Assembly: GCA_017619655.1 (NCBI GenBank)
Contig: JAFZRV010000001.1
Span: 186,001-250,000 of the forward strand
Direction: 5' to 3'
Origin: Bacteroidales bacterium
GTDB taxonomy: Bacteria; Bacteroidota; Bacteroidia; Bacteroidales; UBA932
Length of the DNA stretch: 64,000 nt
The translations under genes and the position numbers were made by a program. Position 1 is the stretch's first letter. Every line of letters starts with the position of its first letter. The notes beneath the pieces were generated by a model that did not search any database, was not told the DNA's origin, and saw only the letters and a list, made by a program, of their open reading frames with translations. Positions 39,901 to 48,826 of this stretch are shown here, piece by piece.

Positions 39901-40018
39901 TTGCTGCTGCAATGAAAGCAACAGTCAGTCAGTAATTTATGTAAATTTCTCCCCTTTCCCGTGAGTGGGTGTGATGTTAATAACAGCCTGTAGGTCAATT
40001 GTGTCCGTTGCAGGGCGG
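39901..40018. repeat. REP-like repeat, unit 2
   Basis: This is a diverged inverted copy of unit 1. It begins GCTGCTGCAA, contains CAGTCAGTCAGTAATTTATGTAA-like sequence, and ends at GTGTCCGTTGCAG (40001-40013). Its own arms are less perfect than in unit 1 (CTGCAA/TTGCAG). Its right end encodes the C-terminal residues of the methyltransferase gene at 39995-40543. Confidence 0.65.
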
Positions 40019-40543
40019 CTCTGGGTGCCTTTTCAGGCAGATCGGGAAAGGAAGATAGCGGCCTGTCCGTTTCTTGTAGGCAAGGTAGGCGTCGCCGAAG
40101 TCCTGGGTGAGGCGTTTTTCTTCGCTGCGGACTTGCAGGGACAGCAGGATCACCTCGACGAGAAGCACCGCCGCGGCGCCCCATGTCCAGATGTAACTGA
40201 GCCAGCCGGCCTGGTAGATGTAGATGCCCAGCAGCATCGGGTTGCGGCAGATGCGGTAGGGACCTTCCGTCATCAGGTGCTTCGTTCGCGGAGCCACTTC
40301 ATGACCGTAGGCATCGAAGGGGTTGCCCTTGCCTACGCGCTTCATATAGACAATGGTCCAGATGCTCAGGGCCAGGCCGATCATGGCGATCCAGCCGGAG
40401 AGCGTCGACCCGAAAAAGTGCAAGAGGGTGGACCGCACGGAAGGATACGGACCTCCGCTGGCCAGTACCATCAAGGCAGGAATGCCCAGGACGAAGATGA
40501 TCAGTCCCAGCAGGTATCCGAAACTATCTTTGAATGAATGCAT
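39995..40543 (-). CDS. ICMT/PEMT-like membrane methyltransferase
   Basis: This 182-residue protein starts at 40543 (MHSFKDSFGYLLGL) and has four or five membrane helices. The family signature is APRTKHLMTEGPYRICRNPMLLG in outline, with EEKRLTQDFGDAYLAYKKRTGRYLP near the C-terminus. This places it with isoprenylcysteine carboxyl methyltransferase-like enzymes; the substrate is unknown. The last residues, PPCNGHN, are encoded by repeat unit 2, so the original C-terminus was probably replaced by the repeat. It starts 4 bases after the ogt stop. Confidence 0.82.
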   Translation of the reverse strand: MHSFKDSFGYLLGLIIFVLGIPALMVLASGGPYPSVRSTLLHFFGSTLSGWIAMIGLALSIWTIVYMKRVGKGNPFDAYGHEVAPRTKHLMTEGPYRICRNPMLLGIYIYQAGWLSYIWTWGAAAVLLVEVILLSLQVRSEEKRLTQDFGDAYLAYKKRTGRYLPFPICLKRHPEPPCNGHN

Positions 40544-40547
40544 ATGA

Positions 40548-41042
40548 CTAGATGATTTGTTCGAGTTGAAGAAGGAAGCGTTTTTTGTCAAGGCCGGCGG
40601 CATAGCCGGTCAGGCTGCCGTCGGCGCCGATAACCCGATGGCAGGGGATAATGAGCGCGATGGGATTGTGGCCGACGGCTCCGCCAACCGCCTGCGCTGA
40701 CATGCGTTGCAGACTTTGCTGTTGAGCCAGGCGGATCGCCAACGCGCCATAGGTCATGGTCTGTCCGTACGGGATGGTCTTCAGGATTTCCCAGACAGCC
40801 ATTCGGAAGGGCGTATCGCACAGCGATATCGGCGGCGTGAAATTGGGGACGCCACCGCTGAAGTAGACATCAAGCCATCGACAGGTTGTATCGAAGACCG
40901 GCAGTATCTGACCCTGACGCGGTCCGTCGCTGGCAGGGGGTGCATACCGTTGCCGGTCGAACCAAAGTCCCGTCAGCGACCGGCCGTCGCTGGCCATGGT
41001 CATCCCACCCAGCGGAGAATCATAATGATGTCGGTGTTCCAT
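40548..41042 (-). CDS. ogt: Methylated-DNA--protein-cysteine methyltransferase
   Basis: The 164-residue protein carries the active-site IPCHRVIG motif and the upstream helix-turn-helix region (TMTYGALAIRLAQQ, RMSAQAVGGAVGHNP). It repairs O6-methylguanine by suicidal methyl transfer to Cys. The start at 41042 (MEHRHHYDSPLGG) is chosen because it gives the family-typical YDSPLG opening. It overlaps the end of the upstream hypothetical gene by 23 bases. Confidence 0.93.
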   Translation of the reverse strand: MEHRHHYDSPLGGMTMASDGRSLTGLWFDRQRYAPPASDGPRQGQILPVFDTTCRWLDVYFSGGVPNFTPPISLCDTPFRMAVWEILKTIPYGQTMTYGALAIRLAQQQSLQRMSAQAVGGAVGHNPIALIIPCHRVIGADGSLTGYAAGLDKKRFLLQLEQII

Positions 41043-41472
41043 CCTTCGTGAGAGGCTTCTCCGAGGCCTGATGGGCTTGCCGTTCCCGCTCCGCCCGCTT
41101 CTTTCGACGCTGCTCGCGGTTGTTGGCTTCGGAAGGGAAGATTTCAACGGCGGCATCGGTCAGTTCGTCGCTCCAGACGTGGTCGCCGCCGACAATGTGC
41201 GCCCAAGGGCACAGGGTGCGATAATTATGGTCAAGGATGACCGTATACGGTGGGCCGCATCGGTCGTTGACATCCATATACAGATGGCGGCCGCCCTTGT
41301 AGATCAGTCGACAGCAGTCGTCGGCATTCATTCCTTCCGCCCCGAGCTTGTCATAGATCTCAGCGGTAATCTCGTAGAGGTCATACGCACCGGGGCCGGA
41401 GGTCTCCGCCGTATAGAGGCCGGTCTCGCTGTCGTAGCATGCCTTCCAGCCGATTCCCGATTTGAATTGCAT
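41020..41472 (-). CDS. Hypothetical protein, 150 residues
   Basis: I do not recognise this family. Started at 41472 (MQFKSGIGWKACYDSETGLYTAE) it gives a soluble acidic protein with a compact N-terminal part (residues 1-115, including YKGGRHLYMDVNDRCGPPYT and WAHIVGGDHVWSDE). A basic Arg/Lys/Glu-rich tail follows (REQRRKKRAERERQAHQ). It heads an operon with ogt and the methyltransferase gene, with a -7 box at 41502-41509. Confidence 0.65.
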   Translation of the reverse strand: MQFKSGIGWKACYDSETGLYTAETSGPGAYDLYEITAEIYDKLGAEGMNADDCCRLIYKGGRHLYMDVNDRCGPPYTVILDHNYRTLCPWAHIVGGDHVWSDELTDAAVEIFPSEANNREQRRKKRAERERQAHQASEKPLTKDGTPTSL

Positions 41473-41500
41473 GATGAAGCTAGTTGTCAGATAAGCATGT

Positions 41501-41523
41501 ACAAAGATAATCATTATCTTTGT
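41501..41523. promoter_or_regulatory. Divergent -7 boxes forming a palindrome
   Basis: ACAAAGATAA and its exact complement TTATCTTTGT are separated by TCA. The left arm contains a minus-strand TATCTTTG (41502-41509) for the hypothetical-ogt operon, the right arm a plus-strand TATCTTTG (41515-41522) for the esterase gene. Neither has an obvious -33 box. The symmetry could also be an operator. Confidence 0.65.
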
Positions 41524-41529
41524 TTTCGA

Positions 41530-42189
41530 ATGGCTGTCGTTTGTTATATACCGATGCTGGAAGGGCAGGCGCCCGACGTGGAGGCGTGGCTGGAGACGGC
41601 CCGGGAGCGTTATGGCGTGCGACTGGTATTGCTGCCGCAGGCCGATTGGAACAACGACCTGACGCCCTGGCCTGCCGCACCGGTCTTCAAGAAAGGCAAG
41701 GCTTTCGGCGGGAACGCCGAGGCCTATCTGCGGAGGCTGGAAACTGATATCGTGCCCGGCATTGAACGACAGTTGGGCCTGGTTCCCGATGAGCGGTGGA
41801 TGCTGGGCGTTTCCCTGGCGGGGTTGTTCGCCGTCTGGGCGGCGGTCCGCAGCGGCATCTTCAACCGCATCGCCGCCATTTCCGGCTCGTTCTGGTATCC
41901 GGGTTTCCTTCCGTGGCTGCGGGAGCAGCCGCCCGCACCCGGACTGAAAAGCGTCTGTCTCTCCCTCGGGCGCAAGGAAGCCGAAGGAAAAAACCCGCAT
42001 CTGAAAGATATCGCCGCCCAAACACGAGAAGTGGCCGACATCCTCACGGAGAAAGGCATCCCGACCACCTTTGCATGGACGGAAGGCACCCATTTCGCCC
42101 CGGTCGTCCCACGGCTGGAGCAGGCAATGAACCATCTCGCAGTTGTCGCGGATGGCCGCAGCAATAACCCGTTTCCTTCCAGTATTTAG
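41530..42189 (+). CDS. Esterase-like alpha/beta hydrolase
   Basis: The 219-residue protein has the nucleophile elbow GVSLAG in [15 protein letters not shown] and a likely catalytic His in [12 protein letters not shown], with the [10 protein letters not shown] segment typical of the esterase D/enterochelin-esterase superfamily. No signal peptide is seen. The start at 41530 follows a TATCTTTG box by 7 bases. It converges with the GH95 gene; the stop codons overlap. The substrate is unknown. Confidence 0.8.
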   Translation: MAVVCYIPMLEGQAPDVEAWLETARERYGVRLVLLPQADWNNDLTPWPAAPVFKKGKAFGGNAEAYLRRLETDIVPGIERQLGLVPDERWMLGVSLAGLFAVWAAVRSGIFNRIAAISGSFWYPGFLPWLREQPPAPGLKSVCLSLGRKEAEGKNPHLKDIAAQTREVADILTEKGIPTTFAWTEGTHFAPVVPRLEQAMNHLAVVADGRSNNPFPSSI

Positions 42190-44489
42190 CGGCGGCGAAG
42201 GCGGGTGAGGCGGCCGTCGCGCCAGCTGATGTCGACCGTTTCGCCCGTGCGGGTGCGGAGGCCCTTGACGGAACCCGAAGGCCAGGCAGCCGGCAGGGCC
42301 GGCAGCGCCGTGACGGAATCGGGTGTGGACTGAAGGAGCATTTCCACCATGCCGGCCGTTCCCCCGAAATTCCCGTCGATCTGGAAGGGAGAATGAGCAT
42401 CCAGCAGATTGGGATAGGTCCCGCCGCCACGTCGGGCATCCTCCCCGTGGTAGTCGTCAGGACTGACGTAGCGAAGCAAGCGCCGGTACATGCGGTATGC
42501 ACTTTCCGCGTCGCCCAGCCGCGCATAGAGATTGACCCGCCAGCCACAACTCCAGCCGGTCGTTTCAAATCCTTTGCTCTCCAGGGAACGCAGGGCCGCC
42601 TTCCCGAAATCCGAATCAGGCGCGATGGAATGGCCGGGATACACGCCGAACAGATGGGACTGGTGCCGGTGCTTCGGATCCTCGTCGGCCCAGTCATGAT
42701 ACCATTCCTGCAGCCGGCCGTCAGCGCTGACGTGATAGGGTCGCAGTCGGGCCAGGCTTTCGCGCGCCTGCACCGCAAAAGCTTGATCTCCCAGCAGCTC
42801 CGCGGCCTCAGCCGCGTCGGAAAGGCACTCGCGGACCATGGCCAGGTCGGCTGTTCCGCCGTAGAGCGTAGCGCCATGGAAGCCGGCGTTGGTGATATAT
42901 CGGTTTTCCGGTGAAGTGGCGGGCGATGTAATCAGTTCCCCGTCTTTCTCAACCAGCCAGCCCAGGCAGAATTGCGCCGCTCCTTTCAGCACGGGATAAT
43001 CGGCTGCCAGACGCGCCTGGTCGCGTGTGAAAAGGTAATGCTCCCATATGTGTGTAGACAGCCATACGCCGCCCATCGGCCAATTGGCCCAACTGGGATC
43101 GCCCGTGCCCAGGCCCACGGGTGAAGACATCGCCCAGAGGTCGGAATTGTGGCCGGCCGCCCAGCCTTCGCCTACGCCGTAGTAGCTGGCCGCCGTTGTG
43201 CGTCCGCCCTGCGACAGGTTCCGTATGAAGTCCAGCAGCACTTCGTGCATTTCGGGCAGCGCCGCGGCCTCGGCAGGCCAGTAATTCTCTTCCAGATTGA
43301 TGTTGATGGTGTAGTTGCAGCTCCATGGCGGATCCATCTGCTCGTTCCAGAGTCCCTGCAGATTGGCTGGGACGCCTGCCGTCCGGGAAGAGCTGATGAG
43401 CAGGTAGCGGCCGTACTGGAAATAGAGCGCTTCCAGTTCCGGGTTGGCTTCGCCCAGGTTCGCATATCGCTCGAGTTGAACGTCAGTCGGGAGAGCCTTC
43501 ACGGCAGGATCTGTCTTGCCCAGGTCGAGGGAAACGCGGTTGAAGTACTTCCGGTAATCGGCGACGTGGGTCCGATGCAGCGCGGTGAAGGGTTTTGCGG
43601 CGGCGGCAGCGGCTTGTGCTTCTGCCAGCGCCTGATAAGGCTTTCCTTGCTTGACGGGATCCTTGTCAAAGCCATTGAAAGAGGAAGCGTTGACCAGCCG
43701 GATGACGGTTTCCTTTGCACCCTGAACCACCAGGGCGTCGTTGGCGGCCTCCATCGTGCCGTCGGTCTCGACCGAAGCGATGGTCCGGAAATGGATGCCC
43801 CGACCGGGGTCATACGCGCGCCGTTCGCCCGCGACGCTGTAATAGTTCGGGTAGGCGTGCCAGGCGACATAACCGTCAACCACGATGCGGCTGTCTTCCA
43901 CTGAGAGAGTATGGGGGTGGGGGATCGCCAGACGAATCGTATCGTTAGAAGGATCTTCGCATGTGAAACGGATCACGAGGGCGGAATCGGGGGCGGTTAC
44001 GAAATAGTCCGCCCGGAACGCATGGCCGTCCCGCCGGTAGCTGACCCGGGCAGTGGCCGTGGAAAGGTCCAACGCCCGCCGATAGGCCGTGACCTCACCG
44101 GGCGGATGGCTGATCCACAAAGCGCCGAGGGGCTGGTAGCTCTCGCTGAAATGCCCTTGGAGATGCCGTTGCAATTCTTCGGCGAGGGGATAGTCTTCGG
44201 CTTCGAGTGCGGCGCGGATTTTTGGCACGTAGGCCGCGGCTTCGCCCCAGGGCCCCTTGTCCGGTTCTCCGGTCCAGAGGGTAATGTCGTTGAGGGAGAT
44301 GCGCTCTTCGGCGCCACCGCCGTATATCATGGCGCCGAGCCGCCCGTTTCCCAAGGGCAGCGCCTCTTCGAAATACGTGGCCGGCGCATCGTAATGCAGT
44401 TGCAGCTCCGGTCCGGCCGGGGCGCACCCGGCGAGTGCGGCACAAAGGCCGAGCAGCGGGAACAGCCAGTATTTCATCAGGGTATTCAT
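42186..44489 (-). CDS. GH95 family glycosidase (alpha-L-fucosidase type), lipoprotein
   Basis: The 767-residue product starts at 44489 ([10 protein letters not shown]), behind an AGGAGG site, with a lipobox LAGC. It has the GH95 features [26 protein letters not shown] at the start, [35 protein letters not shown] and [16 protein letters not shown] in the catalytic barrel, and [17 protein letters not shown]. Family members remove alpha-1,2-fucose or galactose from glycans. With GH92 it points to host-glycan use. No SusC/D pair is present in the window. Confidence 0.92.
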   Translation of the reverse strand: MNTLMKYWLFPLLGLCAALAGCAPAGPELQLHYDAPATYFEEALPLGNGRLGAMIYGGGAEERISLNDITLWTGEPDKGPWGEAAAYVPKIRAALEAEDYPLAEELQRHLQGHFSESYQPLGALWISHPPGEVTAYRRALDLSTATARVSYRRDGHAFRADYFVTAPDSALVIRFTCEDPSNDTIRLAIPHPHTLSVEDSRIVVDGYVAWHAYPNYYSVAGERRAYDPGRGIHFRTIASVETDGTMEAANDALVVQGAKETVIRLVNASSFNGFDKDPVKQGKPYQALAEAQAAAAAAKPFTALHRTHVADYRKYFNRVSLDLGKTDPAVKALPTDVQLERYANLGEANPELEALYFQYGRYLLISSSRTAGVPANLQGLWNEQMDPPWSCNYTININLEENYWPAEAAALPEMHEVLLDFIRNLSQGGRTTAASYYGVGEGWAAGHNSDLWAMSSPVGLGTGDPSWANWPMGGVWLSTHIWEHYLFTRDQARLAADYPVLKGAAQFCLGWLVEKDGELITSPATSPENRYITNAGFHGATLYGGTADLAMVRECLSDAAEAAELLGDQAFAVQARESLARLRPYHVSADGRLQEWYHDWADEDPKHRHQSHLFGVYPGHSIAPDSDFGKAALRSLESKGFETTGWSCGWRVNLYARLGDAESAYRMYRRLLRYVSPDDYHGEDARRGGGTYPNLLDAHSPFQIDGNFGGTAGMVEMLLQSTPDSVTALPALPAAWPSGSVKGLRTRTGETVDISWRDGRLTRLRRR

Positions 44490-44500
44490 CGTGTCCTCCT

Positions 44501-44531
44501 GCAAAGATATAATATTCTTTTGTATCTTTGC
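44501..44531. promoter_or_regulatory. Divergent promoter of GH95 and dsbD
   Basis: GCAAAGATA (44501-44509) and its complement TATCTTTGC (44523-44531) form an inverted repeat with a 13-base spacer. The left arm is the -7 box for GH95 on the minus strand, the right arm the -7 box for dsbD on the plus strand. The GH95 box ends only 12 bases before the start codon, so its transcript may begin within the AGGAGG site. Confidence 0.65.
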
Positions 44532-44568
44532 GGAGATGGGGAAACCCAATTACACGATATCCTTCATT

Positions 44569-46584
44569 ATGAAAAAGTTTTTATTCTTGCTGACCCTGCT
44601 GCTGGCCGTTCCGGCACTGGCGCAGCAACAACCCGTCTCCTGGAAGGCTGAGGCCGTGCAGGTGGAGGGCAATATTTATGAAATACGTGCGACGGGTACG
44701 ATCCTCGGCAACTGGCATATCTACGATTTGACAGATTACGGTTCCAGCGGCCCCAACGGCACGGTCTTCACGGTCGAGGCCGGCGACAAAGTCAAGCTGC
44801 TCGGCGATCCATACATTGTTTCGGAAGTCCACAAAGGCTTTGATGATGTGTTCGGCATCGAAATCGGAACCTGCGACAGTCCGGTGGTCATCTGTCAGCG
44901 GGTGGAACTGCTCCAGGGAAATGAAGTGACGGTTCCGGTGACGGTGGAATGGCAGGCCTGCAATGACGAGAACTGCATCCCGCCGGACGAGTGCACGATG
45001 ATGGTGACGCTTCCGGCCGGAGAGGGCCTTCCTGTGGTTTCTGCGACAGAACCGGCCGCGGAGGATAGCGCCAACGACCAGGCGCCCGGCGAAGGCAAAT
45101 CCATCTGGGGCCTGATCCTGGAGGCCATCGCGTGGGGTTTCGTGGCCCTGCTCACGCCTTGCGTCTTCCCGATGATCCCGATGACGGTGAGCTTCTTCCT
45201 GAAGCAGAACCAGACGGCTGAGGGCGAGGAGCAGAAGCCGGGCCGCGGCAAGTGGTTGGCCGCCGCCTTCGGCCTTTCCATCGTGGCGCTTTATACGATA
45301 CCCATCGCCGTCATCATCCTGGTGACTTATTTCGCCGGCGGTGCGACCGTCACGGCCGACATCTTTAACTGGCTGGCTACGCACTGGCTCCCGAATATCG
45401 TCTTCTTCCTGATATTCATGCTCTTTGCGGCGTCGTTCTTCGGCGCGTTCGAAATCACGCTGCCGAACTCCTGGCTGAACAAGTCGGATTCGAAATCGAA
45501 CAGCGGCGGTTTGGTCGGCGTGTTCTTCGTCGCCCTGACCCTCGTGCTGGTGTCGTTCTCCTGCACGGGTCCGATTGTCGGTTCGGTGCTCATCAAGAGT
45601 ACGCAGGGCCAGTTCTGGGAGCCCATCATCACGATGCTCGCCTTCTCGATCGCCTTCGCCCTGCCGTTTACCATCCTGGCCTTCGCCCCTTCCTTGATGG
45701 ACAAGCTCCCGAAATCGGGCGGCTGGCTCAACAGCGTGAAGGTGGTGCTGGGTTTCATCGAGGTGGCGCTGGGCTTCAAGTTCCTGAGCGTGGCCGACCA
45801 GACCTATCACTGGGGCCTGCTCGACCGCGAGGTCTATCTGGCCATCTGGATCGTGGTCTTCACCCTGCTGGGCCTTTACCTGCTGGGCAAGATCCGTTTC
45901 GAGAACGACACGCCGGTGGAGTATCTGAGCGTGTTCCGGCTGATTCTCGTGATCATCGACTTCACCTTCGTGGTCTATATGATTCCCGGCATGTGGGGTG
46001 CGCCGCTCAAGGCCCTTTCGGGCTATCTGCCGCCCATCACCACGCAGGACTTCGTCCTCGATCCGAATCAGCACGGTGGGACAAGCTATGTGGTGGGACA
46101 GCCGCAGGATGATGGAAGCGGCCTGCCTGCCGACCGCAAATACGCGGATTTCCTGCATCTGCCGTATGGCATCCCTGCGTTCTTCGATTACGAGGAAGCC
46201 CGCGCCTACGCCGCGAAGGTCGGCAAGCCCGTGCTGCTCGACTTCACAGGCCACGGCTGCGTGAACTGCCGCGAGATGGAATCCCGCGTCTGGAGCGATC
46301 CCCGCGTGCTGAAGCTCATGAAGAACGACTACGTGGTCTGCTCGCTCTACGGCGACGACAAGAAAGTGCTTGAGCCGGAGGACTGGGTGACGACCGACGA
46401 GGGCAAGGTCCTCAAGAGCCTGGGCAAGATCAACTCGTATTTCATGATGAAGCGCTACCACGTGAACGCCCAGCCCTATTACGTGATCCTTGATCCGGTC
46501 ACGGAAAAGAACAAGGTGCCGGCCCGCAGCTACAACCTGGACGTGGATGCCTATGTGAAATTCCTGGAGAAAGGACTCGAATAA
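44569..46584 (+). CDS. dsbD: Thiol:disulfide interchange protein DsbD
   Basis: With the start at 44569 (MKKFLFLLTLLLAVPALAQ, signal peptide) the product is 671 residues. Residues 20-170 form the periplasmic DsbD-alpha-like domain (Cys in CDSPVVICQ and CNDENCIPPDEC). The membrane part has eight or so helices with the paired Cys of TPCVFPMIPM and SFSCTGPIVG. The C-terminal thioredoxin domain has the active site CVNC (Cys564, Cys567). It moves electrons from cytoplasmic thioredoxin to the periplasm and may feed TlpA-like proteins such as the one at 15862-16965. Confidence 0.94.
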   Translation: MKKFLFLLTLLLAVPALAQQQPVSWKAEAVQVEGNIYEIRATGTILGNWHIYDLTDYGSSGPNGTVFTVEAGDKVKLLGDPYIVSEVHKGFDDVFGIEIGTCDSPVVICQRVELLQGNEVTVPVTVEWQACNDENCIPPDECTMMVTLPAGEGLPVVSATEPAAEDSANDQAPGEGKSIWGLILEAIAWGFVALLTPCVFPMIPMTVSFFLKQNQTAEGEEQKPGRGKWLAAAFGLSIVALYTIPIAVIILVTYFAGGATVTADIFNWLATHWLPNIVFFLIFMLFAASFFGAFEITLPNSWLNKSDSKSNSGGLVGVFFVALTLVLVSFSCTGPIVGSVLIKSTQGQFWEPIITMLAFSIAFALPFTILAFAPSLMDKLPKSGGWLNSVKVVLGFIEVALGFKFLSVADQTYHWGLLDREVYLAIWIVVFTLLGLYLLGKIRFENDTPVEYLSVFRLILVIIDFTFVVYMIPGMWGAPLKALSGYLPPITTQDFVLDPNQHGGTSYVVGQPQDDGSGLPADRKYADFLHLPYGIPAFFDYEEARAYAAKVGKPVLLDFTGHGCVNCREMESRVWSDPRVLKLMKNDYVVCSLYGDDKKVLEPEDWVTTDEGKVLKSLGKINSYFMMKRYHVNAQPYYVILDPVTEKNKVPARSYNLDVDAYVKFLEKGLE

Positions 46585-46602
46585 AGCGTCGGGAGAAAGA
46601 GA

Positions 46603-46637
46603 AAGCCGTCCGGAACGCATTCCGGACGGCTTCTTTT
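46603..46637. terminator. Rho-independent terminator (bidirectional)
   Basis: A 13-bp perfect stem (AAGCCGTCCGGAA and its complement) with a CGCA loop is followed by CTTTTTG on the plus strand, right after dsbD. On the minus strand TTTCTCTTTCTC follows, so it can also end the serC-serA-DUF1015 transcript. Confidence 0.88.
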
Positions 46638-46654
46638 TGTTGCGCGTTGCGCCG

Positions 46655-47890
46655 TTAGAACTTGTGGATCGCGAGGCCGCTGCGGAGTTTCGGCTCGAAC
46701 CAGGTGGTCTTCGGCGGCATGATGTTGCCGGTGTCGGCAATGTCGATCAGCTGCTTCATCGAGACCGGGTAGAGCGCGAAGGCCGCGACCATCTCGCCGC
46801 TGTCGACACGGCGTTTCAGCTCGCCGAGGCCGCGGATGCCGCCCACGAAGTCGATGCGGTTCGAGGTGCGGAGGTCGCCCAGGTTCAGGATCTTGTCGAA
46901 CACGAGGTTCGAGAGGATCGTCACGTCGAGGACGCCGATCGGGTCGTTGTCGTTGTACGTGCCGGGTTTCGCGGTCAGCGAATACCACTTGCCGCCCAGA
47001 TACATCGAGAAATTGTGAAGTCCCGTGGGCTTGTAGGTGTCGCCTTTGCATTCGACCGTGAATTCCTTCTTGAGGGCATCGAGGAACTGTTCGGGCGTCA
47101 GGCCGTTGAGGTCTTTGACCACGCGGTTGTAGTCGATGATCTTCAGCTGGTTGTCCGGGAAGCAGACGGCCATGAAGTAGTTGTACTCCTCCTTGCCCGT
47201 GTGGTTCGGGTTCTTGGCGCGGCGCTCGGCGCCCACACGGGCGGCCGCCGCGGTACGGTGGTGTCCGTCGGCCACGTAGAAGGCCGGGATGCCGGCGAAG
47301 ATCTCCGTGATGCGGTCGATGTCCTTCTGGTCGTCGATCACCCAGAGTTTGTGGCCGAAGCCGTCTTCATCGGCGATGAAGTCGTATTCGGGCACGCGGG
47401 CGATGTAGCGGAACATGATGGCGTCGATCTCGGCGTTGTCGGGATAGGCGAAGAACACAGGTTCGATGTTCGCGCTCTGGATCTGGACGTGGACCATGCG
47501 GTCGTCTTCCTTCTCCTTGCGGGTGAGCTCGTGCTTCTTGATGGCGCCGGTGGCGTAGTCGTCGGTGTTGGCGCAGAGGATGATGCCGTACTGGGTGCGG
47601 CCTTCCATCGTCTGGGCATACACATAGTAGTATTCCTTGTCGTCCTGCTTCAGCCAGCCGCGTTCCTGCCACAGCTTGAAGTTCTCGACGGCTTTGTCGT
47701 AGGTGCGCTGCTCGTGCTCGCCGGCGATCGGGTTGAAATCGATCTCGGGCTTGGTGATGTGGAGCAGGGATTTCTCGCCGGCTTCGGCCTTGGCCTCGAC
47801 GGAGTTCATCACGTCGTAGGGGCGGGCGGAGACTTCCTTGGCGATGGCTTTCGGGGGCCGGATGGCGGCGAACGGTTTGACCTTTACCAT
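46655..47890 (-). CDS. DUF1015 family protein
   Basis: This 411-residue soluble protein opens with a VKPFAAIRPPKAIAKEVSARPYDVM block and has the family motif VADGHHRTAAAARVG in the middle. DUF1015 proteins have no proven biochemical role. In many Bacteroidetes the gene follows serC and serA, as here (6 bases after serA), which suggests a link with serine metabolism. No phosphoserine phosphatase gene lies in the window, so a role at that step is a possible but unproved guess. Confidence 0.85.
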   Translation of the reverse strand: MVKVKPFAAIRPPKAIAKEVSARPYDVMNSVEAKAEAGEKSLLHITKPEIDFNPIAGEHEQRTYDKAVENFKLWQERGWLKQDDKEYYYVYAQTMEGRTQYGIILCANTDDYATGAIKKHELTRKEKEDDRMVHVQIQSANIEPVFFAYPDNAEIDAIMFRYIARVPEYDFIADEDGFGHKLWVIDDQKDIDRITEIFAGIPAFYVADGHHRTAAAARVGAERRAKNPNHTGKEEYNYFMAVCFPDNQLKIIDYNRVVKDLNGLTPEQFLDALKKEFTVECKGDTYKPTGLHNFSMYLGGKWYSLTAKPGTYNDNDPIGVLDVTILSNLVFDKILNLGDLRTSNRIDFVGGIRGLGELKRRVDSGEMVAAFALYPVSMKQLIDIADTGNIMPPKTTWFEPKLRSGLAIHKF

Positions 47891-47896
47891 GGCTGC

Positions 47897-48817
47897 TTAT
47901 TTGTTGAGTTGGAAGGTACGGTCACCCGTCGCGAAGAACTTGCAGATCTGGTTGGCGGCGGCCAGGCCGGCGTTGATGTTGGCCTCGGCGGTCTCGGCGC
48001 CCATCTTTTTGGGGGTGCCGAAGTAGCGTTTGCCAAATTTCTCGGCGAACTCGGCGGCGCGGTCCGGAGCCACATCGGCGACGTAGCGGAGGTCCTCACG
48101 CTCGGTCATCAGGTCGAAGAGCTCGGCCTCGTTGATGACTTCCTTGCGGGCCGTGTTGATCAGGCAGCCGCCTTTCGGCATGCGGCCCACCAGGTTACGG
48201 CCGATGGAACCTTTGGTCTCCGGGGTGGCGGGGATGTGCAGCGACACGAAATCGGAGTTCTCGTAGAGGGCTTCGAGGGACGGAGCGACCTTGGCGCCCG
48301 TGGCTTCGATCTTCTCGTTGGGGAGATACGGGTCGAAGGCGAGGACCTTCATGCCGAATCCCATGGCGAGCTGGCCCACGAGGCGGCCGACGTTGCCGTA
48401 GGCCTGGATGCCGAGGGTCTTGCCCTTGAGCTCACTGCCGGTGCCCGGGGTGAACTGGTTGCGGTTCATGAAGATCATCAGGCCGAGGGCGAGTTCCGCC
48501 ACGGCGTTGGAGTTCTGGCCCGGGGTGTTCATCGCGACCACGTTGTGCGCGGTGCAGGCGGGCAGGTCGAGGTTGTCGAAACCGGCGCCGGCGCGCACGA
48601 CGATCTTCAGTTTCTTGGCGGCCTCCACCACGGCGGGGGTCACTTTGTCGGAGCGGACGATGAGGGCGTCAGCGTCTGCGACGGCGGCGATGAGTTCGGC
48701 TTCGCCGGGATATTTCTCGAGCAGGGCGAGGGTGTGTCCGTTCTCTTCGACGATCTTGCGGATGCCGTCGACGGCGGCCTTCGCAAACGGTTTCTGCGTA
48801 GCGACTAAGACTTTCAT
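47897..48817 (-). CDS. serA: 3-phosphoglycerate dehydrogenase, short form
   Basis: The 306-residue protein is a D-2-hydroxyacid dehydrogenase with the NAD-binding GNVGRLVGQLA loop, the catalytic Arg in VVRAGAGFDN, and an active-site region LINTARKEVINE; it lacks the C-terminal ACT and intervening domains of long SerA. Position between serC and DUF1015 supports the phosphoglycerate role. It catalyses the first step of serine synthesis. Confidence 0.92.
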   Translation of the reverse strand: MKVLVATQKPFAKAAVDGIRKIVEENGHTLALLEKYPGEAELIAAVADADALIVRSDKVTPAVVEAAKKLKIVVRAGAGFDNLDLPACTAHNVVAMNTPGQNSNAVAELALGLMIFMNRNQFTPGTGSELKGKTLGIQAYGNVGRLVGQLAMGFGMKVLAFDPYLPNEKIEATGAKVAPSLEALYENSDFVSLHIPATPETKGSIGRNLVGRMPKGGCLINTARKEVINEAELFDLMTEREDLRYVADVAPDRAAEFAEKFGKRYFGTPKKMGAETAEANINAGLAAANQICKFFATGDRTFQLNK

Positions 48818-48826
48818 GACGCCCTG

